Below, piece after piece: positions 9,531 through 19,504 of a stretch of 64,000 nt of DNA. Numbering within the stretch: position 1 is the stretch's first letter; each line of letters starts with the position of its first letter. The stretch is from NCBI GenBank assembly GCA_003222895.1, contig QHXI01000116.1, positions 1-64,000 on the forward strand, read 5' to 3'. The notes beneath the pieces were generated by a model. That model saw only the letters and a list, made by a program, of their open reading frames with translations. It made no database searches and was not told the origin of the DNA. Both the position numbers and the translations under genes were made by a program. Source of the stretch: Acidobacteriota bacterium (GTDB lineage: Bacteria; Acidobacteriota; Blastocatellia; Pyrinomonadales; Pyrinomonadaceae).

Positions 9531-10925
9531 ATGGCTAATTTAGGAAAATCAGGACTGCCGCTGGTTGCAATCGTCGGACGCCCGAACGTCGGCAAGTCGA
9601 CGCTGTTCAATCGATTGATTGGCGAACGGCGATCGATTGTCGGCGATGAACCCGGCATCACGCGCGATCGAATCTACGGCGAGTCCGAATGGAATGACGT
9701 TCGATTCGCGCTGGTGGACACCGGCGGAATTGTTCCTGATGACGAAGCGATCATTCCCGCGAACATCCTGAAGCAAGCGAGCTTCGCCATTGATGAAGCG
9801 CAAGCGATCGTTTGGGTGGTCGATGCGCGCCAGGGCGTGACGCCTTTGGACGAAGAGTTGGCGCGTTTGTTGCGCGGTACGGGCAAGCGAGTGCTCGTCG
9901 CCGCGAACAAAGCGGACGCGGTGAATTGGGAAAGCGACGCCGGCGAATTCTTTTCGTTCGGATTCGATGATGTGTTTGGAATATCAGCAGAGCATGGAAA
10001 TGGAATCGGAGAGATGCTGGATGCGCTGGTGAGCAGCGGAAGTTGGAAGCTTGAGTCCGAATCGCAAGGTGAAACGGACGCAAGTTATCGACTTGCGCCA
10101 CGAGAACTTCGTCTCGCCATCGTTGGACGCCCGAACGTGGGGAAATCATCTTTGTTGAATCGTTTGCTCGGTGAAGAACGCGCGATTGTCTCGCCGGTTG
10201 CCGGGACGACGCGCGATTCGGTCGACACATTGCTCGAAACTCCGGAACAAAGCTTTCGCTTGATCGACACCGCCGGAATTCGTCGCAAGGGCAAAACGAT
10301 TGCATTGGCTGAGAAACTTTCTGTGATCATGGCGCGCAAAAGTCTGGAGCGCGCCGACGTGGCGATTGTCGTTCTCGATGCTGAAGAGGGAATTGCGGCG
10401 CTTGATGCCGCCATAGCGGGGTACGCCGTTGAAGCCGGCTGCTCGATCATTCTCGCTTTAAACAAGTGGGATGCGCTTGCGAACAAAGAAACCGGAACTG
10501 TCTCAGCATTCGAACGCAAAGTGCGCGACCAGATGAAGTTTCTGAGTTGGGGCGCAGTCGTCACAACGTCGGCACTGACCGGCCAGCGCTTGCAGAAGCT
10601 CTTGCCGCTCGCAATTCGCGCTCACAAAGCGCGCAGCCTGCGCATTCCCACCTCGCGTCTGAATGAATTCTTTGAAAGAGAAATTCGACAGAAGTCGGGC
10701 ATCACTCCAGCCAAGACACACAAAGGATCGCGTCTGCATGTGCAGTACATCACGCAGATCGCCGTACGACCGCCGACGTTTGTGGTGTTCACGGCGGGCG
10801 GTAAAGCAGGCCTGCATTTTTCGTTTCTGCGTCACTTGGAAAATCGTCTGCGCGAAGAGTTCGATTTTTTTGCGACGCCGATCAGAATTGTCGAGCGACA
10901 TAAGTCGCGGAAGCGTCGTCGATGA
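9531..10925 (+). CDS. der: Ribosome biogenesis GTPase Der
   Basis: Two tandem G domains (VGRPNVGKSTLFNRL, VGRPNVGKSSLLNRL) and KH-like C-terminus. Confidence 0.97.
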   Translation: MANLGKSGLPLVAIVGRPNVGKSTLFNRLIGERRSIVGDEPGITRDRIYGESEWNDVRFALVDTGGIVPDDEAIIPANILKQASFAIDEAQAIVWVVDARQGVTPLDEELARLLRGTGKRVLVAANKADAVNWESDAGEFFSFGFDDVFGISAEHGNGIGEMLDALVSSGSWKLESESQGETDASYRLAPRELRLAIVGRPNVGKSSLLNRLLGEERAIVSPVAGTTRDSVDTLLETPEQSFRLIDTAGIRRKGKTIALAEKLSVIMARKSLERADVAIVVLDAEEGIAALDAAIAGYAVEAGCSIILALNKWDALANKETGTVSAFERKVRDQMKFLSWGAVVTTSALTGQRLQKLLPLAIRAHKARSLRIPTSRLNEFFEREIRQKSGITPAKTHKGSRLHVQYITQIAVRPPTFVVFTAGGKAGLHFSFLRHLENRLREEFDFFATPIRIVERHKSRKRRR

Positions 10926-12172
10926 CCCACGTGCCACCGCTGGATTTCCATGTTCTCGCACGTGAAGGTGAGGCCCGCACCGCAACGCTCACTACCCGTC
11001 GCGGCGTGATTGAAACTCCGGTCTTCATGCCCGTCGGGACGGCGGGAACGGTGAAGGGAACTCGGTTTGAAGAGCTGGAATCGCCGGATCTCGATGCGCG
11101 GATCATTCTGGGAAACACGTATCACCTTTGGCTGCGGCCCGGCGTTGAAACCATCAAAGCGCTGGGTGGACTGCATAAATTCATCGGGTGGGATCGCGCG
11201 ATGCTGACTGACTCTGGAGGATTTCAGGTTTGGAGTCTTGGCAACCTGCGGAAAATAAGCGAAGAAGGAACCGAGTTTCGTTCGCATCTCGATGGGTCGC
11301 TGCGTTTCCTTTCTCCCGAGATTTCGATGGAAGTTCAGGCGGTGCTCGGGGCAGAAATTGCGATGGCCTTCGATGAGTGTGCGCCGGGTGAAGCAACTCA
11401 CGATGAAGCGCGCGGCAGCATGGACCTGACGCTGCGTTGGGCGAAGCGGTCGAAAGATGCGTTTGAAACATTGCAGGCTGGAGTTCTCCCTCCCCCGCTG
11501 GGGGAGGGTTGGGGCGAGGGTTGGCAGCGCGCTAAGCCCTCACCCCCATCCCCTCTCCCAACTGGAGAGGGGCAAAACGCTGGCACGAGACGGCAGGCGC
11601 TGTTTGGAATCATTCAGGGGACGTCGCATCTCGATCTCAGACGCGAGAGTTTGGAACGGACGGTTGAAATCGGTTTTGACGGCTACGCGATCGGCGGGCT
11701 TAGCGTCGGTGAAGAGAAGCACGTGATGATGGAAGTGATCGAAGAAATCGCGCCGCGGATGCCTGCCGACAAACCAAGATATTTGATGGGCGTCGGGACT
11801 CCGGAGGATTTGATTGAGGCAGTCGGACGCGGTATCGATATGTTCGACTGCGTCCTGCCGACGCGCAATGGTCGCAACGGACAGGCATTCACTTCGCGCG
11901 GCAAGCTGAACATCAAGAATGCCCGCTATGCTATGGATCAAATGCCGCTCGACGAAGCATGCAACTGCTCAGTTTGTCGCCGTCATTCGCGGGCATATAT
12001 TCGCCATCTTTATCAATCGGGAGAGATGCTTGCCAGCATCCTTTTGACCCATCACAATCTGGCGTTCTTCCTTGACACCATGAAGCGTGTCAGGCAAGCT
12101 ATCCGTTCCGATCAATTCGCCCAATTTCGGCGAGAGTACACTGAGCAATTAAGCTCCGGATTGGAAGCTTAA
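10922..12172 (+). CDS. tgt: Queuine tRNA-ribosyltransferase, with a repeat-encoded insertion
   Basis: GNTYHLWLRPG, DSGGFQVWSL, ALFGIIQG, PRYLMGVGTPED, CNCSVCRRHSRAYIRHL; about 37 extra residues before ALFGIIQG. Confidence 0.95.
   Translation: MTHVPPLDFHVLAREGEARTATLTTRRGVIETPVFMPVGTAGTVKGTRFEELESPDLDARIILGNTYHLWLRPGVETIKALGGLHKFIGWDRAMLTDSGGFQVWSLGNLRKISEEGTEFRSHLDGSLRFLSPEISMEVQAVLGAEIAMAFDECAPGEATHDEARGSMDLTLRWAKRSKDAFETLQAGVLPPPLGEGWGEGWQRAKPSPPSPLPTGEGQNAGTRRQALFGIIQGTSHLDLRRESLERTVEIGFDGYAIGGLSVGEEKHVMMEVIEEIAPRMPADKPRYLMGVGTPEDLIEAVGRGIDMFDCVLPTRNGRNGQAFTSRGKLNIKNARYAMDQMPLDEACNCSVCRRHSRAYIRHLYQSGEMLASILLTHHNLAFFLDTMKRVRQAIRSDQFAQFRREYTEQLSSGLEA
11486..11573. repeat. Palindromic double-hairpin repeat, family B, inside tgt
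   Basis: ctccctcccccgctgggggagggttggggcgaggg ... ccctcacccccatcccctctcccaactggagagggg; same layout as 25747-25841 and 63310-63399. Confidence 0.88.
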
Positions 12173-12174
12173 TT

Positions 12175-12197
12175 CGCGTTTCTGCGAACGCGTTTTC
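12175..12197 (+). terminator. Short hairpin followed by U-tract after tgt
   Basis: cgcgtt tctgcg aacgcg followed by tttt. Confidence 0.4.
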
Positions 12198-12237
12198 TAA
12201 ACCGCAGCCGGCATTCATTGGACCTAAGGAACTTAGA

Positions 12238-12537
12238 TTGACAGCACACTTATTTCTCTTTCAAGGCGCAGGAGGTTTCGGGTTCCTCATCCCGATGATT
12301 CTGGTGTTCGGCGTTTTTTACCTTCTGCTGATTCGGCCGCAACAGCGAAAGCAAAAACAACTGCAGGAAACGGTCTCGCAACTGAAAGCCGGCGACAAAG
12401 TGATTACCACCGGCGGAATTGTTGGCGTAATTACCGCGGTTCGCGACACTAGTTTTCTGATCCGAAGCGCGGAAAAAACCATTTTGGAAATTGCACGCAC
12501 GGCAGTCGCCGGAGTCGATTCAGAAGAGAAGAAGTAG
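12238..12537 (+). CDS. yajC: Preprotein translocase subunit YajC
   Basis: FYLLLIRPQQRKQKQ signature, directly upstream of secD. Confidence 0.92.
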   Translation: MTAHLFLFQGAGGFGFLIPMILVFGVFYLLLIRPQQRKQKQLQETVSQLKAGDKVITTGGIVGVITAVRDTSFLIRSAEKTILEIARTAVAGVDSEEKK

Positions 12538-12546
12538 CCAGGTTTT

Positions 12547-14256
12547 ATGAAGAAGCGAAATTTGCTCCAGCGGGCGATTATCATCGGCATCGTTACGGTT
12601 GTGGGTTTTTATATCGTGATCGGCCCTCATGGTCGTCGGCCTCACTTGAACGATCTGAAGTGGTCGGGCATCAAAGCCAACCTTGAGAATAACATTCATC
12701 TCGGTCTCGATCTCAAAGGCGGATCGCATTTGGTGATGCGCGTCAAGACCGAGGAGTATCTGAAGCGGCTGACTGAGGACAACGCAATCGCGGCCCAAAA
12801 CACCGCCAAAGAAGCGGGATTTGAAGTTAAGGAAGCGCATGCCGAAACTTCGAGCGGAAGTTATCGGGTGTTTTTGCAAGCCACCGATCCATCCAAGGTC
12901 AAAGATATTCGCGATGCCGTCGAGAAGAAAGTAGATCTCGGCGACCGCGCCGGCTGGTCATTTTCTACTTCTGGGGACGTAATTAGCTGGAGTCTGACCG
13001 GGGCGCAGCAAGTTGCGTTGGCCCAGCAGGCCACTGAGCAGGCGTTCAAGATCATCGATAGCCGGATCAATGCGGTCGGGGTCGCCGAACCCACCCTGCA
13101 ATACCACGGCGGACAGAATTCGCATGAAATTCTCCTGCAGATGCCGGGCATCCAGGATCCTGAGCACGTCAAGCAATTACTTGCAGGGCAATCACATCTC
13201 GAGCTGGTGCACGTCATTAGTCCTGCCAACCCCGCTCCATATCAGACGTATTCCACCAAAGAAGAAGCGATGGCATCGCTCAACAGCGGCGGCAAGACTC
13301 CGGCAAATCGGCGCGTCCTTCGTGATACAGAGAGAGCCGACGTGACGACGACACCAGATGCAAACGCGAACGCCCCCAAACCACAAAAGTGGGTAGTGGT
13401 CGAATCCCCCGCGATTATCGATGGCATCGATCTACGATCGGCGCAGGCTATTTCTGAACGTGCCGGCGGGGATAAATATCAAATTACTTTCTCGCTGAAG
13501 AAAAACGGCGCGGACAAGTTTGGCGCGTGGACCGGCGCGAACATCAACGAGTACATGGGCGTTGTGCTTAACGACGAAGTGAAGTCGATCGCTTTTATCA
13601 AGTCGCAGATTTTCGATCAGGGCGAAATCACCGGCAACTTTACCAAAGAGCAGGGCGAAGATTTGGCGTTGACACTCCGGTCCGGCGCGCTGCCTGCGCC
13701 GATCGAGTATTCGGAAGAGCGCACCGTCGGACCAAGCCTCGGTCAGGATTCGATTCGTTCCGGTGTGCGAGCGTCGTTGCTTGGGTTGACCCTGGTGGTG
13801 CTTTTCATGCTTGTTTATTATCGAGGTTCCGGCATCAACGCGATCGTGGCTTTACTGCTTAACATGGTGCTGATGCTTGCTGGCCTGATCGTTTTTGGCG
13901 CGACGCTGACGCTGCCAGGTATTGCGGGCATCATCCTTACCATTGGCATGGCCGTGGACTCGAACGTTCTCATCTTCGAGCGTATTCGCGAGGAGATGCG
14001 GTCCGGAAAGACAATTCCCTCGGCGATTGAACAGGGGTTCGCGCACGCCTTCGTGACGATCATCGACACGCACGTGACTACGATTGTCTCATCGTTATTT
14101 CTGTACGCGTTTGGCGTAGGTCCCATCCGCGGCTTCGCGGTCACGCTGGTGCTCGGCTTGCTCGTCAATTTGTTCTCGGCAGTTTATGTTTCGCGAACGA
14201 TTTTCATGTGGCTGCTCTCGCGTAGAGGCAGACGCGTCGAATCGTTAAGCATCTGA
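12547..14256 (+). CDS. secD: Protein translocase subunit SecD
   Basis: LGLDLKGGSHLVM, GIAGIILTIGMAVDSNVLIFERIREE. Confidence 0.97.
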   Translation: MKKRNLLQRAIIIGIVTVVGFYIVIGPHGRRPHLNDLKWSGIKANLENNIHLGLDLKGGSHLVMRVKTEEYLKRLTEDNAIAAQNTAKEAGFEVKEAHAETSSGSYRVFLQATDPSKVKDIRDAVEKKVDLGDRAGWSFSTSGDVISWSLTGAQQVALAQQATEQAFKIIDSRINAVGVAEPTLQYHGGQNSHEILLQMPGIQDPEHVKQLLAGQSHLELVHVISPANPAPYQTYSTKEEAMASLNSGGKTPANRRVLRDTERADVTTTPDANANAPKPQKWVVVESPAIIDGIDLRSAQAISERAGGDKYQITFSLKKNGADKFGAWTGANINEYMGVVLNDEVKSIAFIKSQIFDQGEITGNFTKEQGEDLALTLRSGALPAPIEYSEERTVGPSLGQDSIRSGVRASLLGLTLVVLFMLVYYRGSGINAIVALLLNMVLMLAGLIVFGATLTLPGIAGIILTIGMAVDSNVLIFERIREEMRSGKTIPSAIEQGFAHAFVTIIDTHVTTIVSSLFLYAFGVGPIRGFAVTLVLGLLVNLFSAVYVSRTIFMWLLSRRGRRVESLSI

Positions 14257-14275
14257 CTTGTAGAAGTTAATTTTC

Positions 14276-15373
14276 ATGGTCCGATTATTTCATGACGTAA
14301 AGATCGACTGGCTCGGCAAGCGCCGGTTCTTCATCGGTTTATCGATTCTGCTGATGCTGGCCGGCATGGGCACCGCGCTTTACCGCCACAAGGTTCATCC
14401 GGGCGGGACTGACGCCTTTAACCTCGGGGTCGATTTCAAAGGTGGAACGGTGGTCACCGCAAGATTCAAACAACCGCCCTCCGTCGATCAACTTCGTTCA
14501 GCAATTAATGCCGCCGGCATTCGGGACGCGATTATCCAGCCCGTCCTCGATAAGCAAGGTATGTTCCTCATCAAAGTTCCACATCAGGGCTCAGAAGAGG
14601 TCAGTTCTGAAAGCCAGGCTGGCGTAGATTCGGCCCGCGACAACGTGCGAAAGGCACTCAATACGTTTGGTCGGGAAGCCGAGCCGACAAAGACTCTCGA
14701 AGCGGACGGGACGGCAGGCTATAAGATCGAAGGCACTGACGCGGTCGGCCAGGTCGCCAGTAAACAATTGCGCACACAGGCCATCGCCGTCACTGTCGCG
14801 GCGCTGATCGGGATGCTTCTCTTCATCGCGTTTCGATTCGAGTGGACTTACGGCGCGGCTGCCGTCGTCGCAGTTTTTCATACGGTGCTTGTGACGCTCG
14901 GCCTCTTTTCTATCTTTCAAATTGAGATCAATTTGACTGTGATTGCGGCGCTGCTGACTTTGGTCGGCTTCGACGTGAACGATTCGATCGTAATCTTCGA
15001 TCGCATTCGCGAGAATCGAAAGCTGTACCGTCGCATGAGTCTGTATGATGTGACGAATCTCTCGATCAACCAGACACTGTCGCGGACAGTGATCACTTCG
15101 GGTTTGGTCTTTCTTTCTGTCGTGTCGCTGGTATTGTTGGGCGGTGAAACGCTCAGACCGTTCTCGCTAGCCCTGCTAATGGGAATTGTGTTTGGAACTT
15201 ACGACACAATCGCCGTTGCTGGTCCGTTGATGGTCTGGTGGGAGAGACGCGTTGAGGCTGCGAACCGCGCGGTCGCCGCGAAACAGCGAGGAACCGGCGC
15301 ACTGTCGACGCGAAATTCAGCGCGCGCGAATCGCCGTCCGGACGGCGTTGGCAAGCCTTCCAAGGCTGCGTGA
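14276..15373 (+). CDS. secF: Protein translocase subunit SecF
   Basis: LGVDFKGGTVV, GFDVNDSIVIFDRIREN, SLNQTLSRT-like segment. Confidence 0.96.
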   Translation: MVRLFHDVKIDWLGKRRFFIGLSILLMLAGMGTALYRHKVHPGGTDAFNLGVDFKGGTVVTARFKQPPSVDQLRSAINAAGIRDAIIQPVLDKQGMFLIKVPHQGSEEVSSESQAGVDSARDNVRKALNTFGREAEPTKTLEADGTAGYKIEGTDAVGQVASKQLRTQAIAVTVAALIGMLLFIAFRFEWTYGAAAVVAVFHTVLVTLGLFSIFQIEINLTVIAALLTLVGFDVNDSIVIFDRIRENRKLYRRMSLYDVTNLSINQTLSRTVITSGLVFLSVVSLVLLGGETLRPFSLALLMGIVFGTYDTIAVAGPLMVWWERRVEAANRAVAAKQRGTGALSTRNSARANRRPDGVGKPSKAA

Positions 15374-15746
15374 GCCGGGAACAAATCTGTATTCTTGGGA
15401 ATCTAATCATTCGTCTTTGGGTGGTTGACAACGTCCGCAACTGACCAACGAGAAGACGGCTTTTCACTTGGTTTGTTCTTGACTTTGCAAGTAATTGCGG
15501 CATAGACTGCGTCCGTTGCTGGCCAATTGAATATGTTCGTTACGGTGCCCTTGCTCGCGAATGGGACGCAGCGGCTTGTATTGTCCAGATGGCCAGTTTC
15601 TTTGTATCTCGCAGAGCGGTTGGTCACGACGTGGACACAGAAACCGGGCCGCTGATTCCTCTTCATGTTGCATTAATGGGTTTGATCGACGGTCTGATCG
15701 GACTCTAGTCGACCCAATTGGCGCCGAATTTGGGAGGACAGAAAGA

Positions 15747-16529
15747 ATGTTCGAACACTTAGTCGAGTCGGGATCGCATACCGAAGATATTAAGCGCAAG
15801 GGTGGATTTCTTCTCGGATTCACCATCGTCTACGTCGTTCTGATTCTAGTGGGCGCTGTCGCGGGAATTATGCTGGCGACGGCCAATATTGATCAGCAGA
15901 CCCTTGAACTGACGGCGCTAATTGCTCCGGTTCCGGTCCCGCAACAGCAACAACAAAAACAGGAAGCCAAACCTGAAAAGGTCGAGCTCAGCAAGAACGT
16001 TGACGTGCGCAAAGAATTGATCGCCGATGTTTCTCGCGCCGACCTGGTGCCGAAAGAAATTTCAGCTAAGGCCAGCGACATCCCGCCGGTGCGCAAGGGC
16101 GTTGTGACGATGCAGGGTTCCAGCAACTCGAACGCGATCGCGCCAGTCGCCCCAGGTACCGGAACCGGTCAGTTTATTTCAGCGCCAACCAGAGTTGAAA
16201 CCAACGATGAACCGCCACCGCCACCTGCACCCAAGCCAACTCCGCACGCTCCGATTTCGGGTGGCGTTCTCAATGGTAAAGCCATTCACCTGGTAACACC
16301 GCCGTATCCGGCGATCGCGCGCAGCGCGCACGCTTCGGGTTCGGTGCAGGTGCAGGTCTTGATTGACGAGAATGGCAACGTGATGTCCGCGCACGCCGTG
16401 TCAGGTCATCCCCTATTGCAAGCAGCGGCAGTCGCAGCGGCGCGCGCTTCGAAATTCACGCCCACGAAACTCTCAGGACAGCCTGTGAAGGTCAATGGCG
16501 TAATCATCTACAACTTTGTAGCGCAGTAA
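15747..16529 (+). CDS. TonB family energy transducer
   Basis: Start moved to ATG 15747 behind tgggaggacagaaaga; one TM, Pro-rich linker, C-terminal TonB domain (PPYPAIARSAHASGSVQVQVLIDENGNV). Confidence 0.85.
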   Translation: MFEHLVESGSHTEDIKRKGGFLLGFTIVYVVLILVGAVAGIMLATANIDQQTLELTALIAPVPVPQQQQQKQEAKPEKVELSKNVDVRKELIADVSRADLVPKEISAKASDIPPVRKGVVTMQGSSNSNAIAPVAPGTGTGQFISAPTRVETNDEPPPPPAPKPTPHAPISGGVLNGKAIHLVTPPYPAIARSAHASGSVQVQVLIDENGNVMSAHAVSGHPLLQAAAVAAARASKFTPTKLSGQPVKVNGVIIYNFVAQ

Positions 16530-16538
16530 GGGTTGAAC

Positions 16539-16565
16539 GCGCTGGTCGCCAAAAGTGGCCAGCGC
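16539..16565 (+). other. Hairpin between tonB-like gene and exbB (possible attenuator/processing site)
   Basis: gcgctgg ... ccagcgc stem; no clear U-tract. Confidence 0.4.
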
Positions 16566-16624
16566 TTCGCGTCCTAAGTGCCAGTCAGAAATACAGTAAT
16601 CAAAAACTTTGTGGAGGAGTTACC

Positions 16625-17334
16625 GTGACTATTTTGACAACCATCCTCGGAACGAAAGCGATGGGCTTTCTTCTGTTTCTCTTGCAGACGCCGAGCCCGT
16701 CCGCCGCGCAAGCGGGCGGTACTGAATTCACTATTACCGAAATGGTGAAGAACATGGGACCCGTGGCGATAACGGTGGTGATCATTCTGCTGATCATGTC
16801 TGTCTATTCGATCGCGATCATGGTCGAGCGTTACCTGACTTACACGGCGGCGAAAAAGCAGTCTCGCGAATTTGCGCCCCGTGTGGCCCAGGCGTTGAAG
16901 AACAACCGTATCGAAGAGGCCATCAATATCAGCGACAAGCATCGCAAGTCGCATCTGGCAATGGTGGTCAACAGCGGCCTGCAGGAGTTTCGCGCCCACG
17001 AACAGTCGAGCGATATTTCAGGCGAGGAAATCGAAGCCTCCAAGCTATCGGTTCGACGGCGCCGTTCGTCGGACTATTCGGTACCGTGTTCGGCATCATC
17101 AACGCGTTCCGGGGCATGAAGAACGCCGAGACAGCCGGTATTGCGGCGGTGGCCGGCGGTATTTCTGAGGCGTTGTTTACGACGGCGCTTGGTCTGGTCG
17201 TCGCGGTCCCGGCAGTGTGGCTATTTAATTATTTCACGGGCAAAGTGGACGGCTTCGTGGTCGAGATGGACAACTCGGCGTCAGAGCTGGTTGACTATTT
17301 CATCAAGAATCGGACCAAGCAACTTAATCCGTAG
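16625..17334 (+). pseudogene. exbB: MotA/TolQ/ExbB proton channel gene with internal deletion and frameshift
   Basis: N-terminal part in frame of 16625-17119; AIGSTAPFVGLFGTVFGIINAFRGMKNAETAGIAAVAGGISEAL continues in a different frame from about 17044. Confidence 0.82.
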
Positions 17335-17422
17335 TCGATGGGTGAACGGAGGTCTCGGGCGAGGGAGTGATTCCGCGTCGCGGCCTTGCGTATTTCGGCT
17401 GAGACGATAAGGAGAGTGTTTT

Positions 17423-17890
17423 ATGGGAATGCAGACTGGCGGCGGCGGCGGCGGCGGATTGCAGTCAGAGATTAACGTCACGCCGATGGTCGACGTTATG
17501 CTGGTACTGCTGATCATCTTCATGGTGGTCACGCCGTTCCTGCAACAAGGCATCCAGGTCGCTATTCCGCGCGAGATGAGAAACCCGGACGAAGATCAGG
17601 CCATCAACAAGGAGTCCGCGGTGATCATCTCTGTTCCGAAGGATGGCGATTACTACCTCGGGAAAAAGAAAGTCAATCTTGACGATCTGAAGTCGGCGGT
17701 CGAAAAGGCGCTGTCAAACAAAAAGGAAGAAGACAAGATCGTCTATATCAAGAGCGGCATCGACGTCAGCTACGGCGAAGTCGTGAAGGTAATCAACGCT
17801 GTTCGCGAAAAGGGCGTCGATAAGATTGGCCTCGTCGCTGATAAGAAGAAAGGCAAAGGCGCTGCTGCGGCGCCCGCGCCGGCAACCTAA
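17423..17890 (+). CDS. exbD: ExbD/TolR family biopolymer transport protein
   Basis: Gly-rich N-terminus, SEINVTPMVDVMLVLLIIFMVVTP. Confidence 0.92.
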   Translation: MGMQTGGGGGGGLQSEINVTPMVDVMLVLLIIFMVVTPFLQQGIQVAIPREMRNPDEDQAINKESAVIISVPKDGDYYLGKKKVNLDDLKSAVEKALSNKKEEDKIVYIKSGIDVSYGEVVKVINAVREKGVDKIGLVADKKKGKGAAAAPAPAT

Positions 17891-17952
17891 GGGAAAACAA
17901 ATTCGGAGCGCACTCTAATTCACTGTGCTACCGTTCGATTTGAGGTAAGTTT

Positions 17953-18450
17953 ATGGCAATGAGTTCCGGGGGAAGTAATCGTGCTGTCCCCTACATCAAC
18001 GTCACCCCGCTGATCGATGTGCTTCTGGTCGTGATAATCATTTTCATGGTCGTGACGCCGCTAAAACCAAGCAGGTTCAAGGCAGACATCCCGACACAGC
18101 GCGATCCGAACGAGGACTTGAGCAAACTCAAGCCCAATCCGCTGACGTTGGTGGTTTCGATCTCACCGGATTTGCAATTGAAACTCAATCAGGATCCGAT
18201 GGGATCGGTTAACGATCCGAGTGCGCTGGCCGCGAAGCTGCAACAGACTTTCCAGCAACGCAAAGAGCAGCATGCATACAAGATTGGTATGGAAACGGCG
18301 ACGAACATTCCAGAAGATCAGCGGATCGAAAAAACCGTGTTCGTTAAAGCGCCGCGCGCGCTGCATTACGGTGACGTCGTAAAAGTTATCGACGCGATCA
18401 AAGGCGCGGGCGCAAACCCCGTCGGCTTGCAGGTCGACGATCTGCCCTAA
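17953..18450 (+). CDS. Second ExbD/TolR family protein
   Basis: VPYINVTPLIDVLLVVIIIFMVVTPL. Confidence 0.92.
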   Translation: MAMSSGGSNRAVPYINVTPLIDVLLVVIIIFMVVTPLKPSRFKADIPTQRDPNEDLSKLKPNPLTLVVSISPDLQLKLNQDPMGSVNDPSALAAKLQQTFQQRKEQHAYKIGMETATNIPEDQRIEKTVFVKAPRALHYGDVVKVIDAIKGAGANPVGLQVDDLP

Positions 18451-18483
18451 GACTTTGCGATTCACCTTAACGGAGCTAACAGA

Positions 18484-19332
18484 ATGAGATTCTCTCGGTC
18501 CAGGATTGTCTTGACAGCGATCCTGGCTTTGTTTGTCGCCGGTTTTTCCGGCTGCACCCTTGTCAACAAAATCAGGGCCAAGAACGAGCTGAACGAAACA
18601 GCCAAAGCTTACAAAGAAGGTCGTTTCGAAGACGCGGAAGCGCACGCCAAGCGAGCGCTGTATCTCGATCCTTCAAACAAAACCGCGCCAATTTTCATTG
18701 CCCGCGTCATTCACCAACAGTACAAACCCGGCGTAGATGCGCCAGACAACATTCAGCGTGCGCGTGATGCTATTGAGGCTTACAAACGCGTACTGCAGAT
18801 GGACCCGAAGAACGACGAAGCTTACAAAGCGATCTCGGTTCTCTATTCGGCGATTAAGGACGATGATAACCTGCGCGCCTGGATCAGGGCCCGGGCAACC
18901 GATGCAAGTCAGCCCGCGGAAAAACGCGCGGAAGCTTACGCGATTCTCGCCGGCAAGGATTGGGATTGCTCGTTCAGGGTTACGGAGCAACCTGATGTAA
19001 AAACAACATCAGCTGAGGGCGGTGGCGCTAAAGTTACTTACAAGAAACCGAAGGACCAGAAGGACTTTGACAATATTCAGAAGTGTGTCGTGCGCGGACT
19101 AGAAGAAGCCGAAACCGCGATCAAGATGGATCCGAACAACGAATCTGCGTGGTCCTACAAGACAAACCTCTTACTCGAGGCTGCCAAGCAAGCTGAGATG
19201 GACGGCAAGGCCGATCAAAAGGCTCAATATGAAAAGCAGTCTGAAGTCGCCGGCAAACGTGCCGGTGCTCTGGCTGATGAGCGACGTAAGAAGGAAGAGG
19301 CTGCGGAAGCGGCTGCCACTCCAACGCCATAA
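18484..19332 (+). CDS. TPR-repeat lipoprotein
   Basis: Lipobox-like FVAGFSGC; TPR-like helices. Confidence 0.75.
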   Translation: MRFSRSRIVLTAILALFVAGFSGCTLVNKIRAKNELNETAKAYKEGRFEDAEAHAKRALYLDPSNKTAPIFIARVIHQQYKPGVDAPDNIQRARDAIEAYKRVLQMDPKNDEAYKAISVLYSAIKDDDNLRAWIRARATDASQPAEKRAEAYAILAGKDWDCSFRVTEQPDVKTTSAEGGGAKVTYKKPKDQKDFDNIQKCVVRGLEEAETAIKMDPNNESAWSYKTNLLLEAAKQAEMDGKADQKAQYEKQSEVAGKRAGALADERRKKEEAAEAAATPTP

Positions 19333-19424
19333 CTCTTCAAGACAGTTCCTCGCATTTAGCGAGCATCGAATAGGTGACGCAGACTTTTTCGGGTCGAGCG
19401 TCACCTATTGCTATAATGACAGAG

Positions 19425-19494
19425 GTCAGTTGTCCGTAGTCAGTTGTTAGTGGCGATTCCGAAATCAACTGACCACTGACTGCTGACAACTGAC
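19425..19494. repeat. Word-repeat hairpin (GTCAGTTGTCAGTGG type) just upstream of the RSH gene
   Basis: Arms gtcagttgtccgtagtcagttgttagtgg (19425-19453) and tcaactgaccactgactgctgacaactgac (19465-19494). Confidence 0.8.
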
Positions 19495-19504
19495 GCTTTT
19501 GTTT

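Noticed and set aside
16990-17110. Programmed ribosomal frameshift in exbB
   Set aside because: No slippery heptamer seen, and conserved residues are missing at the junction, so deletion fits better.
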